Below, piece after piece: positions 1-10,521 of a DNA stretch of 64,000 nucleotides. The position numbers and the translations under genes were made by a program. Below the pieces are notes generated by a model, which searched no databases, had not been told where the DNA came from, and was given only the letters and a program-made list of their open reading frames with translations. The stretch's first letter is position 1. Every line of letters begins with the position of its first letter. The DNA is from Notamacropus eugenii (taxonomy: Eukaryota > Chordata > Mammalia > Diprotodontia > Macropodidae): the NCBI RefSeq assembly GCF_028372415.1, contig NC_092875.1, positions 350,878,225-350,942,224 on the forward strand. Reading direction: 5' to 3'.

Positions 1-1621
1 CAAAATCAACCCACACAAATCTTCTGCATTTCTGCATATTAGTAACAAAGCCCAACAGCAAGAAATAGAAAGAGACATCCCATTTAAAGCCAAAGTAGAC
101 AGTATAAAATATTTGGGAGTTTACCTGCCAAAACAAACCCAGGAACTTTATGACCACAACTACAAGACACTTTTCACACAAATAAAGTCAGATCTAAGCA
201 AGTGGAAAAACATCAGTTGCTCATGGATAGGCTGAGACGATATAATAAAAATGACAATTCTACCTAAATTAATTTACTTATTTAGCGTCATACCAATTGA
301 ACTATCAGATAATTATTTTCTAGAGCTGGAAAAAAATAGTATCAAAATTCATCTGGCAAAACAAAAGATCCAGAACATCAAGGCGTCTAATGAAAAGAAA
401 TGCTAGAGAAGGTAGCCTAGCTCTACCAGATCTCAAATTGCGTTATAAAGCAGCAATTATCAAAACCACTTGGTACTGGCTAAGAAACATAAGGGTAGAC
501 AAGTGGAATAGGTTGAGTACTCAAGACACAGTAAACAATTAATATAGCAGCCTACTTTTTGATAAACCCAAGAACCCAAGCTTCTCAGATAAGAATTCAC
601 TGTTCGACAAAAAATTGCTGGGAAAACTGGGTAAAAGTGTGGTGAAAATTAGGCATAGACCAATGTCTGACACCATACACAAGAATAAAATCCAAATGGG
701 TACACGATCTAGGTATAAAGATTGATACTACGGACAAACTGGTCGAGCAAGGAATAGTGTATTTATCAGATTTATGGAGAAGGGAACAATTTTTGAGTAA
801 AGAAGAGATAGAAAACATTATGAAATGCAAGATGGATAATTTTGATTACATTAAACTGCAACCAAGATTCATAGGGATGCAGAAAACTGGGAAAGAATTT
901 TTACAGCTAATATCTGTGATAAAGGCCTCATTTTTGGAATATATAGAGAACTGAGTAAAATGTACAAAAATACAAGTCATTTCCCAATTGATAAATGGTC
1001 AAAGGATGTGAACAGGCAACTTTAAGAGGAAAAAAATTAAAGATATCTATAGTTACATAAAAGTGCTCTAAATCACTTTCGATTAGAGAGATGCTAATCA
1101 TAACAACTCTGAGGTATCATATCACATCTATCAGATTGACAAATATGACAGAACAGGAAGATGATAAATATTGGCAAGGATGTGGGAGAGTTGGAACACT
1201 AATCCATTGTTGGTGGAGCTGTGAGCTGATCCAACCATTCTGGAGAGCAATTTGGAACTATACCCAAAGAGCTACAAAAATGTGCATGCCCTTTGACTCA
1301 GCAATACCACTTCTAGGACTCTATCCCCTAGAGATCATAAAAATGGGAAAGGGTCCCACATGTCCAAAAATATTTATAGCAGCACTCTTTGTGGTCGCCG
1401 AAAACTGGAAATCAAGGGGATGCCCTTCAATTAGGAAATGGCTAAATAAATTATGGTATATGAATGTAATGGAATACTATTGTGCTATAAGAAATGATGA
1501 ACAGGAAGACTTCAGAGAGTCCTGGAAAGACTTATATGATCCGATGCTGAGTGAAAGGAGCAGATCCAGAAGAACTTTGGGCACAGCAATGACCACAGTA
1601 TGCAAGAGTTTTTTCTGGTAG
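1..1621 (+). pseudogene. L1 ORF2 C-terminal part, broken
   Basis: Encodes the region after the reverse transcriptase palm and the C-terminal segment of L1 ORF2p. Readable blocks include a KYLGVYLPKQTQELY-like stretch near 105-160, a KWKNISCSWIG stretch near 200-235, and a long open C-terminal block (1091-1621) with a GCGRVGTLIHCWW stretch, a P-F-D-S-AIPLLGLYP stretch and an ENWKSRGCPSIRKWLNKLWY stretch, ending FFW-stop. The zinc-knuckle-like Cys and His of human ORF2p (C..C..H..C) has a counterpart in the GCG...HCWWSC block. Frameshifts and stops, for example a TGA near 234, break the frame. No function is expected. Confidence 0.85.
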
Positions 1622-1975
1622 ACTTGGAACTTCATTGCAATGCAAGGACTTATAAAAAAATTCCCAGTGGTCTTCTAAAGCAAAATACCTTCCACCTCCA
1701 GAGAAAGAACTGTGGAATTCAATCGCAGAGCATAGCAGATCATATTTGTGTGTACATGTGTGTATTGCATTTTGGTTTGTTAGATGATTTTTCCCAATCA
1801 TTTTAAATCTTCAAAACAGTATGACTATAGTGCAAATATATTTAATAGGAATATATGTGTAGAACCTATACAAAATTGCATGCCATTTAGGGGAGGGTGT
1901 AAGGAGGGAAAAATAATAATCTAAGTTATTTTCACTGAAAATAAATAAAATTAATTAATTAAAAAAAGAAAAAAA
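1..1975 (+). mobile_element. L1 LINE, 3' part (ORF2 end and 3' UTR)
   Basis: The 3' end of a marsupial L1 that begins upstream of the window. It holds the last part of ORF2, a 3' UTR of about 350 bp with a G-rich run near 1888-1910, and an A-rich tail near 1945-1975. It closely resembles the plus-strand L1 at 42.2-49.1 kb, including the GAGAAAGAACTGTGGAATTC-type box near 1701 and the final A-rich stretch. Its length in the window (just under 2 kb) shows only that it is at least partly preserved; its 5' end is not visible. Confidence 0.9.
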
Positions 1976-2079
1976 AGAAAATGAATTTTTAAATGCATAA
2001 AAAAGATGAAAAAGAGGAAATGAAAGAGGATTTCACTTAACTACCTGAGACAAAAAAAAAAAAAACAAAGAAATGAGTA

Positions 2080-2655
2080 CGTAAAAGGAATAAAGATCAA
2101 AACAGTTAATTCAAATGCTAAAATTAAATAAAGGGAATGTTTGAGGGTAAGGGAAAAAGAGCCATCAGAAACTATTTCCATTAAACAGATTAAGCTGAAA
2201 TGACTAAAGAGATATTCTTGTGTTTACAGAGAAAGAAAGGGGAAAAAAAAGATTTTGAACAAAAGGTAAAGATAAATGAAATAAAATATAAAACTTACTC
2301 TCCTAACTTTAAATGTGAATGGAATAAATAACCCAATAAAGCAAAAAAGGGTAAAAGTCAATAATTTTTTGCAAACAGAAAACACTTTTAAAAAGAAAAA
2401 TTTGGGCATAGAAAAAATGAAGTGCAGGAACAAAAAGTGCTATGCCTAATGTGAGTACAAAAAACTAAAAATGGCAATCATACTTTCCAACAAATAAAAA
2501 ATAAAAATCCATAGTATAAAAAGAGATCAACAAGGAAATTTTATTATCCTGAAAGGAACAAAAGGAAGCAAGCCAATATTGATGTTTAGCTTATATATTA
2601 ACAATGCCTTAGAATCAAGGTCCAAAAAGGAAACTGACTTATAAAAATACCTACA
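2080..2655 (+). mobile_element. Old L1 fragment, endonuclease region of ORF2
   Basis: A second, more decayed L1-type LINE in the same orientation. From about 2294 one frame reads LTLLTLNVNGINNPIKQKR, the start of an L1-type apurinic endonuclease domain (the Asn of LNVNG is a conserved active-site position in this family). Further readable blocks are a CYA-stop-CEYKK stretch near 2440 and an HSIKRDQQGNFIILKG stretch near 2510-2560. Several stops are present. It is cut off on the right by the LTR at 2662. Confidence 0.65.
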
Positions 2656-2661
2656 CTATAA

Positions 2662-3338
2662 TGTGGCAGGTGAAATCTGAAATGATTGAGGAAACAAAGG
2701 TCTGAGTTTGAGAGCATATCAGTTTATTAAACAATTGCATGAAAAATTGGAACCAGGACTCAGCTTGGCACTGAACTCCAATTACAGGAAAGGCCAAAAT
2801 TTATACATTAAGATGGTTTCATTAACAGAACATAAATGAGAATAAATGATTAGGTAATCTGATTTCTGATCAGAGGAAATATGAAAGACTTTCTGAGTTC
2901 AGAGGAAGAGAACCAACGGGTGCAATATCCTGAAATAAGGAAAAGAGATGACCCAGTCCCCCCAAGTGTCTATTCAGAGGAACAAAGAAACAGTAATTCA
3001 TTGATCATACAGGGTCAGTTTTCACATAGGACATATGGGCTGCTGTAGATATATAATTTTAAGAAAATTCCTTGCATCAGTCTTCATTTCTGACTGAGTT
3101 TCTGGTCAATATAACCTAGGTCCTTAGTTAAGTGTCTCTAAATAACAGGTATAAGTGGCCCAGCTTTCCGCACATGCAAAGTCAGGTTCAAACAATGGAA
3201 TAAAGTTGTCTCACAATTTCCATAACTGAATAAAATTTTCTCAAAAGACTGAAATTGTGGTAGACCCATGAATCAAGAGGGAACTGAGCTAGATACAGAA
3301 TTGAAATTGAAATCATTATGATTCACTTAATTCCCACA
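2662..3338 (-). mobile_element. Solo LTR of an endogenous retrovirus (677 bp)
   Basis: The block begins TGTGG and ends CCACA on the plus strand, which is the paired TG...CA terminus of a retroviral LTR. On the minus strand an AATAAA polyadenylation signal (plus TTTATT at 2723-2728) lies about 60 bp from the end, which sets the orientation. No internal retroviral genes adjoin it, so it is a solo LTR. No clear 4-6 bp target duplication is left (flanks TATAA and ATTTC). It sits at the edge of an older L1 fragment. Confidence 0.6.
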
Positions 3339-3895
3339 ATTTCTTCAATTCCACAATAGAGGCAAATTTAAATGTCCTTCTCTACATTTTTTTAACAAGT
3401 CTAACAAATGGGTAAACACAGTGTATGATCTGGAGAAATAAGAATTAAAAGACCAAAATCTAGATCATGAATTGAATAATAATTATTTTACCAATGACTA
3501 ATACATTTTTCTGGGATCTGTGTCCCCTAGTTTTTCAAACCCTAAATCTCTTCTATTCATCCATGTAGATAAGTGGGTGGAAAACCCCTAAATCTCTTCT
3601 TTCTTCCAGATAGATAAATAAAGAGAAGAAAAACTAAAGAGAAGAATAAAGTACCAAATTCAAAGGGAAAGGTCATTCTCACCTCCTCCTGATTCATTTA
3701 ATTCCTGGAATTTTCAGATGAAGGTGTACTAGCTCAAAACTCAAAAAGGTGTTTAGGGTACTTCCTTAAATGAATATAAGTTGTAGAGCCATTATTTTCC
3801 AAATGAAATAAGTAAATAAATGTTCTAGGCCTTTAGGAAAGAGTGAAGCAAAATGCTTTTATTGTGTTTTGCATTCTCCTGAGATACAATAAATC

Positions 3896-3896
<1 letters not shown>
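3339..3896. other. Unassigned AT-rich interval
   Basis: No gene or repeat family recognised. It contains an imprecise direct repeat of about 20 bp (AACCCTAAATCTCTTCT at 3539-3555 and a near copy at about 3584-3602). Confidence 0.4.

Positions 3897-3897
<1 letters not shown>

Positions 3898-3963
<66 letters not shown>
3898..3963. repeat. (AT)n microsatellite, about 33 units
   Basis: A pure AT dinucleotide tract of about 66 bp. Translated frames over it (runs of Ile-Tyr) are artefacts. Confidence 0.98.
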
Positions 3964-3966
<3 letters not shown>

Positions 3967-4087
3967 CAGAAAGAGTCAATGAAAAGACCGAGAAAATGGT
4001 AGAAAAGAGAGACAGATGATTGATGGGAAAAGTTCATGAAGAATCCTTGCAAAGGGATAAGGCCTACTCCATACTTGTTTCCGTAGA

Positions 4088-4088
4088 A

Positions 4089-4149
<61 letters not shown>
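4088..4149. repeat. (GA)n microsatellite
   Basis: An almost pure AG dinucleotide tract of about 60 bp, 125 bp downstream of the (AT)n tract. Long Ser-Leu frames on the minus strand come only from this repeat. Confidence 0.98.
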
Positions 4150-4154
<5 letters not shown>

Positions 4155-5470
4155 TGCAGGAATACATATTTTCAAAAAGAAAGGGAAATACTAATATAAA
4201 ACTATTTTATTCAAGGGGAATTATTAAACACATCTAATTAGTGACATTTTGGTTATTAAATGACACACACAAAAAAATTTTCAACCTGTTGAAATACAAA
4301 AGAAATTGTTTTGCAACAGCATATAGCTTAGGGGAGAAGTAGAAGGAAATACTAGAATGAGAAAATCAAAATTATTTTTGGTGTAATGAGACACCATGCA
4401 ATATTGATAGGAGATATTAATGGATTGGAGAGGGGGAGTGAAGATGGCAAAGAAAGATTTACATTCATCAATAAAAGCAGAATGGATTTTTTAAGGCCTT
4501 AGGGTTGTGTTTAAGCTTAGTATTTTTTTTAAAAGGTAGTATCCGAGACATTTTTCCCTTAATAGCTGTTATGATCAGGCTGTGATTAGGTGCCACTAAG
4601 ACCGCGATTTTTTGAAATCATTGAAGAACATTTAGTGGAGACTATAAAATGAAGTCTTTGAAGGAACTGTCATTGTTCTCTCCCTCTCTCTCTCTCTCTC
4701 TCTCTCCTTCATCCTCCACTGTTCAGATGCATCTTTCTCTTTAGAGACCCTTCTCCTCCTTATAATATAACTTCTGTCATGTGAATATGACAGGACTTTT
4801 TTCCTATTCAGAGGAAGAAATTTAATGGAAGAATGGCTGCAGTGGGAGCATAATAAGAGATAATTCTCCATCTTCAAATGCAGTCATTGAAAATTGTACA
4901 TAAGATGGGGTCAACTGATAGATGGTAAGCAATTCACTCAGAATGATCTTTCTATTATTACAGTCATTGTATAGATTGATGTAGAAGATTGATCTAGCCA
5001 TTGGCAATCCTACAGTCCATCATCCAGTTCAGAGAGAAGTAAAGTGTCTAGCTTTAGATCACTGTCCACTACTTTATTTAATGTTGTCCCATTCAAAGAG
5101 ATGGTAAACTTATTGATTTATTCTTCATACCTTTAGAATAGCTTGAGACAGCCTTCAAAATGGTGACGCACTTTTTTTTGTCTATTTCTTTACCAAGATT
5201 TTGTGGGTCATATAATCTTTATCTTATCTTGTCAGATCCATTATTTGTTTTTGTAAAGCTTGTTCTTCAAACTAGAAGTGAAGAAATCTTGGTCCAATAA
5301 CTTTTCATCTTCAATCAGACTCAGTTGAAGTGCTGGTTGCCTATGCTGAACTGTTGTTTTGTTGTTAAGGTTATTTTTAACCACCTTTGCAAGTGCTTTT
5401 CCTTTAAGACAAACTTCCATTTCTTCTATATGTATCTTGTATATTATCATTTATGTACATCTCTCTCATT
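4150..5470. other. Unassigned interval with a short (CT)n tract
   Basis: No recognisable gene. A (CT)n tract of about 30 bp sits at 4677-4707. A minus-strand frame of 69 codons at 5241-5450, rich in Lys and Leu, matches no family I know and lacks supporting context. The rest is unassigned, possibly old repeat. Confidence 0.4.
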
Positions 5471-5474
5471 ATAA

Positions 5475-5585
5475 TATAAACTACTTGGTGGCAGTGACTG
5501 TGTTTTATTTTCTCTTTTTATCCATAGCACTTAGCACAATTCCTGACATGTAATAAGCACTTAATAAATGCTTGGTAATTGATAG
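5475..5585 (+). repeat. L2 LINE 3' end
   Basis: Matches the conserved L2 tail: a TGGTGGCAGTGACTGTGTT-like block, then CACTTAGCACAATTCCTGACA and AATAAGCACTTAATAAATGC. L2 is an ancient, immobile mammalian LINE. Confidence 0.8.
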
Positions 5586-5613
5586 GATAACTCTCTGGTT
5601 AAGGGAAGGATTA

Positions 5614-5614
5614 T

Positions 5615-5661
<47 letters not shown>
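5614..5661. repeat. (GT)n microsatellite
   Basis: A pure GT dinucleotide tract of about 48 bp, just after the L2 tail. Confidence 0.98.
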
Positions 5662-5663
<2 letters not shown>

Positions 5664-6205
5664 GCACACGTGTCTAGCTATTTCTTTAAGCTTAATTGTA
5701 GGGAACAATATGACTTAGCTTTACTATTGGTATTACTGTCTGATTCCTTTCTCACTTATCAATCTATCAACTTCTATGCCAAGGTAATAGTTTGTCGAAG
5801 ATTCCCATGAAGCTCAAAATAAACTTGTTTTTCTATATTTGGGTTGGTAGAAGGAACAGGTTGGCTGTCTCTATGTTTTGCTCTATGAGATAATTCTGTG
5901 CTTTAGGAGTTTTTTATAGCAGTTCTAGGAGATGGATAGATATAGATATAGATAGTTACACACACACATACACACATATACATATGTTTATATGTACATA
6001 TACACAAACACACAAATATGTCCCTGGTTGTCTCTTATTCTGAAACAATACACACTAACTCCTTCACCTGAAATACCAGTTTCAGAACTCATAATTTTGT
6101 CAGACAGACTAAAAAACTAAAAGTTATTCTCTATACTCAGTGTTCATTGAAGTGAGTGTTAATTATTTCTCTTTAATTCCTTAAACTCATATTTCTATGT
6201 ATAAT
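5662..6205. other. Unassigned interval with GATA- and CA-type simple repeats
   Basis: No gene recognised. Short GATA-type and CACACATA-type simple repeats lie at about 5932-6018. Confidence 0.5.
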
Positions 6206-6538
6206 AGGTAGTCAGTCAATCATTAAGCATTTATTAAGCATCTACTCTGTGCCAGACATTATTCCAAGGACTAGGGATAAAGAGAGAGGCAAAAACTGGT
6301 ACTGCTTTCAAGGAGATGACTATTTAAAGTGGCAGACAATGGGAAAATAAAAAAGTACTCATAAGATATGTACAAGTTAAATAAGAAATGCTTAAAAGCA
6401 AAGCAACATTAGAATTAAGAGGGTTTGGGAAAGGTTTCCAACAGTAAGGTAAATTTTATTTAAAACTTGAAGGAAGCCAAGGAAACCAGGAGGCAGAGAT
6501 GAAAAAGGAAACTATTTCAGAGATTGGATCCAGCCAGA
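6206..6538 (+). repeat. Old marsupial interspersed repeat, left part
   Basis: It opens with a CATTTATTAAGCATCTACT..GTGCCAGACA block, typical of MIR/L3-associated repeats. It goes on through an AGAATTAAGAGGGTTTGGG block and an AACTTGAAGGAAGCCAAGG block that I recognise as a frequent marsupial repeat, without being sure of its library name. Its right part resumes at 7564; the two halves are separated by an inserted LTR. Related copies lie at 26.6-27.05 kb and 37.57-37.96 kb. Confidence 0.6.
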
Positions 6539-7563
6539 TGTGATGCCAATCATGGCAGCACAACTGAGGACTTCTGCTGTTAATGCCTTTAAGGGTCTAT
6601 TTACTTAGTATAATGAACTCTCTATGCATTCAATAAAGTAAAGCATGACATTAATAGTAAAACCAAACATTATTCAATAAAGTAAAGAATAACATTCATA
6701 TCAACATCCTTAAGCAAAACATGTCTAATACATATATGTATCTCATAACACTCAGTGTGTCATATGACGCATAGCATATATCATTGCATTCACAGAGTCA
6801 GGAGGTCCCAGACTAGGGTCTTCCCTAGAACAACGTATCCTTAAGGCATAACAGAAAATACTACACCATCCATCCCCAGGTCACTGCAAGAACAATCTTT
6901 TTAATCAATATGAAGTATCCAAGTCATTTCTCATCTTGAATAGAGGTTGATTTCCAAACCCCATGGCTCCTCCTCCATGGACCCACTGTTCCTAGCTCTT
7001 GCCTGGATTCACAGGCAGACAGCTCTCTGCTCTTACTCCTTGTCTCAGCTCATGGGGACTATTCCACTCCAAACTCTTCCTGCTTCTGCCTGACAGCAGG
7101 CTCCAGAGGCTCCTGTCTGAACCTTCTGTTTCTTGGAAAACAAAGCTTAACCAAGCTATAACAATATTTACACACATTACCAGCACCATTATCTCCATTC
7201 ATAAAGAGCAATAGACGGGATTTCTGTCTGAGAAACTAACACAGATCAACAGAAAGGGCTTCTGTCTGAGGAATCAATATAGACCAGCAGACAGAGCACC
7301 AACATCACAAACGTTCTTTCTCTTAGACTTCCCCACAAGCAAGTTCCACTAGCCTACTCACACTTATTTCTCTCTCTCAACTCTGCTTCTCCCTCTACTC
7401 TCTCCAAGCAATACCGTATGTATATAGATAGCACTTCCAATCAAAGATTCTTGATTCAATCAAAGACTCTTCAATCAAAGGCAAGACTCAACCAAAGTCA
7501 CTTGTTTGACTAAAACTCAATCCAGGAAAAACAGCAAAAAATCTTACTTTGCTTGCCATTACA
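6539..7563. mobile_element. Solo LTR (1025 bp) inserted in an older repeat
   Basis: The plus strand begins TGTGATG and ends CATTACA, so the two ends form a near-perfect 7-bp inverted repeat (TGTGATG against TGTAATG) with TG...CA termini, as in retroviral LTRs. The older marsupial repeat stops at the left end and resumes at the right, so this is a discrete insertion. The flanks (CCAGA, TCTGA) are not a perfect target duplication. AATAAA motifs occur at 6633-6680 on the plus strand and a TATATA-like motif near 7430, but orientation is unresolved. No internal retroviral genes are present. Confidence 0.6.
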
Positions 7564-7725
7564 TCTGATAAAACACCTAGAACTGTGAAACAGAGTGTTT
7601 TGTTCTAGGAACAGGAAAGAGGCTACTATCAGTGGATTGAAGAATATATGGAGTGCTGTGTAGGAAGACTGAAAAGGCAGTAATGGGGGTGGGTTACAAA
7701 GGGCTTTGAATAAATAAATAATGGT
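7564..7725 (+). repeat. Old marsupial interspersed repeat, right part
   Basis: Continuation of the repeat at 6206-6538 after the LTR: an AACAGAGTGTTTTGTTCTAG block, a GTGGATTGAAGAATATATGG block, and GTTACAAAGGGCTTTGAATA. Confidence 0.55.
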
Positions 7726-7959
7726 AACTTTTCAGGGGTAAAATTTCCATTGGTCAATAGTATGCCTAGTATGTAGTTGTCTCATTGCTTCTTTCTCAGT
7801 TAAGAAACAAGCTGAGGATGAGTAATTGGATCACTTCCTTCATCTGAGGTACCAAGAGTTAATCTGTAGATACGTTTCCTGCCTAACAATGAGAATTCAC
7901 CATATAAAGTGTGTTGTATCATTTCTGTTGGAACTGTATGCATGTACTAGAAATGATAT

Positions 7960-8530
7960 GTTGACTCTGTTGATATTTGATTCATGGCTCAAAGAAGCTC
8001 AACAGTGTGAGATCAAAATATTCAGGCTGTAGGTCTCCTTATGGATTGAAGGAGTAGTTCTAACATTTTTCATACCTGACAAGGCCAATATTTCCTTTAA
8101 TTGTTTGCTCTTGAAGTTTCTACTGGTATCATGGTAAATCCTGGCAGGGAATCTCTATTCCGCAAAATCCTTTCCCCATAACACTTTGGAAACAGTAGAA
8201 ACTGCTTTCTGGCTTCTTGTTATATGCCTTAGCATACATCCAGTGAAATTGTCAGTCACCTTTAAGATATGACACTTTTACTATTTTCATCCTAAGACAG
8301 AAATTCAATATAGACATGTTTCTAAGGCTTTCTGGTATTTATTTTCTCTAAATATGCAGTATGAGTTGTTAATGCTTTTATACACACATATCTAACATAA
8401 GTTTCACACTTCTTGGAGACATCTGTATCCCTCTCAGACAAGAAAAGTTTGATTCTTACTGGCCGTAGTATTCATTTTTGACCCATATGTTCAGTGTCCA
8501 GTGTCATTGTATGAAGAATTCATGACTACT
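7960..8530 (-). pseudogene. Ty3/gypsy-type integrase fossil (zinc finger and catalytic core)
   Basis: On the minus strand, read from 8530 downwards, the frame gives a zinc-binding N-terminal region: an H..H pair near an EHMGQK stretch, then a DVSKKCETYVRYVC stretch where one Cys of the usual C-x2-C pair is lost. The catalytic core follows. An HILKVTDNFTGC stretch near 8255 matches the 'vvtdhfTr' block of Metaviridae integrases. A VSKVLWGKDFAE-stop-RFPARIYHD stretch carries the second catalytic Asp. RNFKSKQLKEI and NVRTTPS blocks complete the core. Stops at several places show it is dead. No reverse transcriptase or LTR of the same element is visible nearby. It could be an old mammalian gypsy relic (MamGypsy-type) or a copy of a domesticated relative such as GIN1; I cannot separate these by eye. 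Confidence 0.75.
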
Positions 8531-8608
8531 GAATGGTATGCTTTGGGTAGCAAAGCACATACATAATATATACATGCATATAAACATATACGCATATAAG
8601 CATGTATA

Positions 8609-8866
8609 TGTGGGTCAGGTAGGTGGCATAGTGGACACAATGCTAGTCCTGAAATCAGGAATACCTGAGTTAAAATCCAGCTTCAGATATTTATTTGCAG
8701 TGTGACCCTGGGCAAGTCACTTACCCCTGTTTGCTCAGTTTCCTCCTCTATAAAATGAACTGGAGAAGAAAATGGCAAACCACTCCAGTACTTTTGTCAA
8801 GAAAACCCAAAAGTGGTCAGAGAAATAGTCAGACACAACTGAAAACAACTAAACAACAACAAAAAT
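8609..8866 (+). repeat. Marsupial tRNA-headed CORE-SINE
   Basis: A tRNA-like head (GGTAGGTGGCATAGTGG, then TTAAAATCCAGCTTCAGA in place of box B) leads to GTGTGACCCTGGGCAAGTCA, CAAACCACTCCAGTACT and an A-rich AACAACAAAAA end. The architecture is that of MAR1/WSINE-type marsupial SINEs. Confidence 0.85.
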
Positions 8867-9456
8867 GTGTATATGCATATACATGTACATTTGTAGATAA
8901 ATATATGCCATGTACATTCTCACTGAGTGTTCCCTAAACAGGTTGAAAGTGCAATCACAGGTTCAATCCAAATATATGAAGTTATACAATAAATAGACTT
9001 TTGATTACTTTGGGAAAATTAAAATAACAAATGAGATGATTTATTAAATAGCTTTTATACATAGAACTTTTTTTAAAAAATACTGAAACCTAAAGGGGGG
9101 AAAGCACTTTCCTACAACACTTCCATGCACACACCCAAACACACAATAGAATTGTTTCTCAGATGAAGTTGTGACATCATTATTGTACGTTTTTCTGCCA
9201 GTCATACAGATCACAACTCAACATGCTTTTCCATCTGCTTGGCACTTGTCTCTGTTGTCTCATAAGTTGATCCCAGGAGGATCCAACTAGGAGGATCTAG
9301 AAATTCTGAGAATATTAAGGGAACACTTTGGCTGTCCACTAATTACTAATTGCTCTTCTGTTATGACTTTGCTTTCCTTGTCAATGAAAAGCTCTTAAAG
9401 ATTATTTTCACATATTTGTCGGTGGTCATTTTCAAGATGATATTACTTAGTTCTGT
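8867..9456. other. Unassigned interval
   Basis: No gene recognised on either strand. It is interrupted on the right by the HAL1-type insertion and appears to resume at 12283. Confidence 0.4.
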
Positions 9457-9473
9457 CTTGTCAGGATTTCTTT
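9457..9473. repeat. Target-site duplication, left copy (HAL1-type element A)
   Basis: CTTGTCAGGATTTCTTT, 17 bp, identical to 12266-12282. The last Ts merge with the element's poly(A) (T-run on the plus strand). Confidence 0.9.
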
Positions 9474-10301
9474 TTTTTTAATTTATTTATTTAACTTTTA
9501 ACATTCATTTTCACAAAATTTGGGGTTCCAAATTTTCTCCCCATTTGTCCCCTCCCCCACCCCAAAACACCAAGCATTCTAATTGCCCCTGTCACCAGTC
9601 TGCCCTCTGTTCTATCTTCCCTCCCGTCCCTTGTCCCCATCTTATCTTTTGTCCTGTAGGGCCAGATAACTTTCTATACCCCATTACTTGTATTTCTTAT
9701 TTCCTAGTAGCAAGAACAGTACTCAACAGTTGTTCCTAAAACTTTGAGTTTCAACTTCTCTTCATCCCTCCCTCCCCACTCATTCCCTTTGGGAAGGCAA
9801 ACAATTCAATATAGGCCATATCTGTGTAGTTTTGCAAATGACTTCCATAATAGTCATGTTGTGTAAGACTAACCATATTTCCCTCTATCCTATCCTGTCT
9901 CCCATTGCTTCTAGTCTCTCTTTTGATCCTGTCCTTCCCCAAGAGTGTTGACTTCAAATTGCTCCCTCCTCCCATTGCCCTCCCTTCCATCATCCCCCCT
10001 ACCCTGCTTATCCGCTTCTCCCCCACTCTCCTGTATTGTAAGATAGGTTTTCATACCAAAATGAGTGTGCATTTTATTCCTTCTTTAGTTGAATGTGATG
10101 AAAGTAAACTTCATGTTTTTCTCTCACCTCCCCTTTTGTTCCCTCCACTAAAAAGTCTTTTGCTTGCCTCTTTTCTGAGAGATAATTTGCCCCATTCCAT
10201 TTTTCCCATTCTCCTCCCAATATATCTCTCTCACTACTTAATTTCATTTTTTTAAGATATGATTCCATCCTATTCAATCCACTTTGTGCTCTCTTTCTCT
10301 T

Positions 10302-10304
<3 letters not shown>

Positions 10305-10370
<66 letters not shown>

Positions 10371-10385
10371 GTGTGTGTGTGTGTG
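10305..10385. repeat. (CT)n(GT)n microsatellite inside HAL1-type element A
   Basis: About 60 bp of CT dinucleotide followed by about 20 bp of GT, in the post-ORF1 region of the element. The homologous position in element B (about 54017-54058) holds (GT)n. Confidence 0.97.
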
Positions 10386-10521
10386 CAATCTCAGCCACTA
10401 CCCAGATACTGAAAAGTTTCAAGAGTTACAAGTACTGTCTTTCCATGAAGGAATGTAAAGAGTTCAACTTTAGTAAGTCTCTTATGACTTCTCTTTGCTG
10501 TTTACATTTTCATGCTTTTCT

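Noticed and set aside
1091-1621. 176-codon open frame as a possible host gene
   Set aside because: Its sequence is the C-terminal part of L1 ORF2p, and the rest of a broken L1 lies directly upstream.
3825-4175. 116- and 63-codon minus-strand frames with long Ser-Leu and Ile-Tyr runs
   Set aside because: They are translations of (GA)n and (AT)n microsatellites. The same applies to frames at 10074-10537, 13897-14316 and 53805-54080.
5241-5450. 69-codon minus-strand frame rich in Lys/Leu
   Set aside because: No family resemblance, no neighbouring exon signals and a length expected by chance in this composition.
8609-8680. tRNA-like promoter (box A and B traces) that could suggest a tRNA gene
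   Set aside because: It is the head of a SINE followed by its CORE and tail. No cloverleaf with an anticodon stem can be formed. The same holds for 12550 and 19945-20108.
9545-10255. Pro/Ser-rich frames of 64 and 116 codons on the plus strand
   Set aside because: They are the antisense of the purine-rich 3' region of the minus-strand HAL1-type element.
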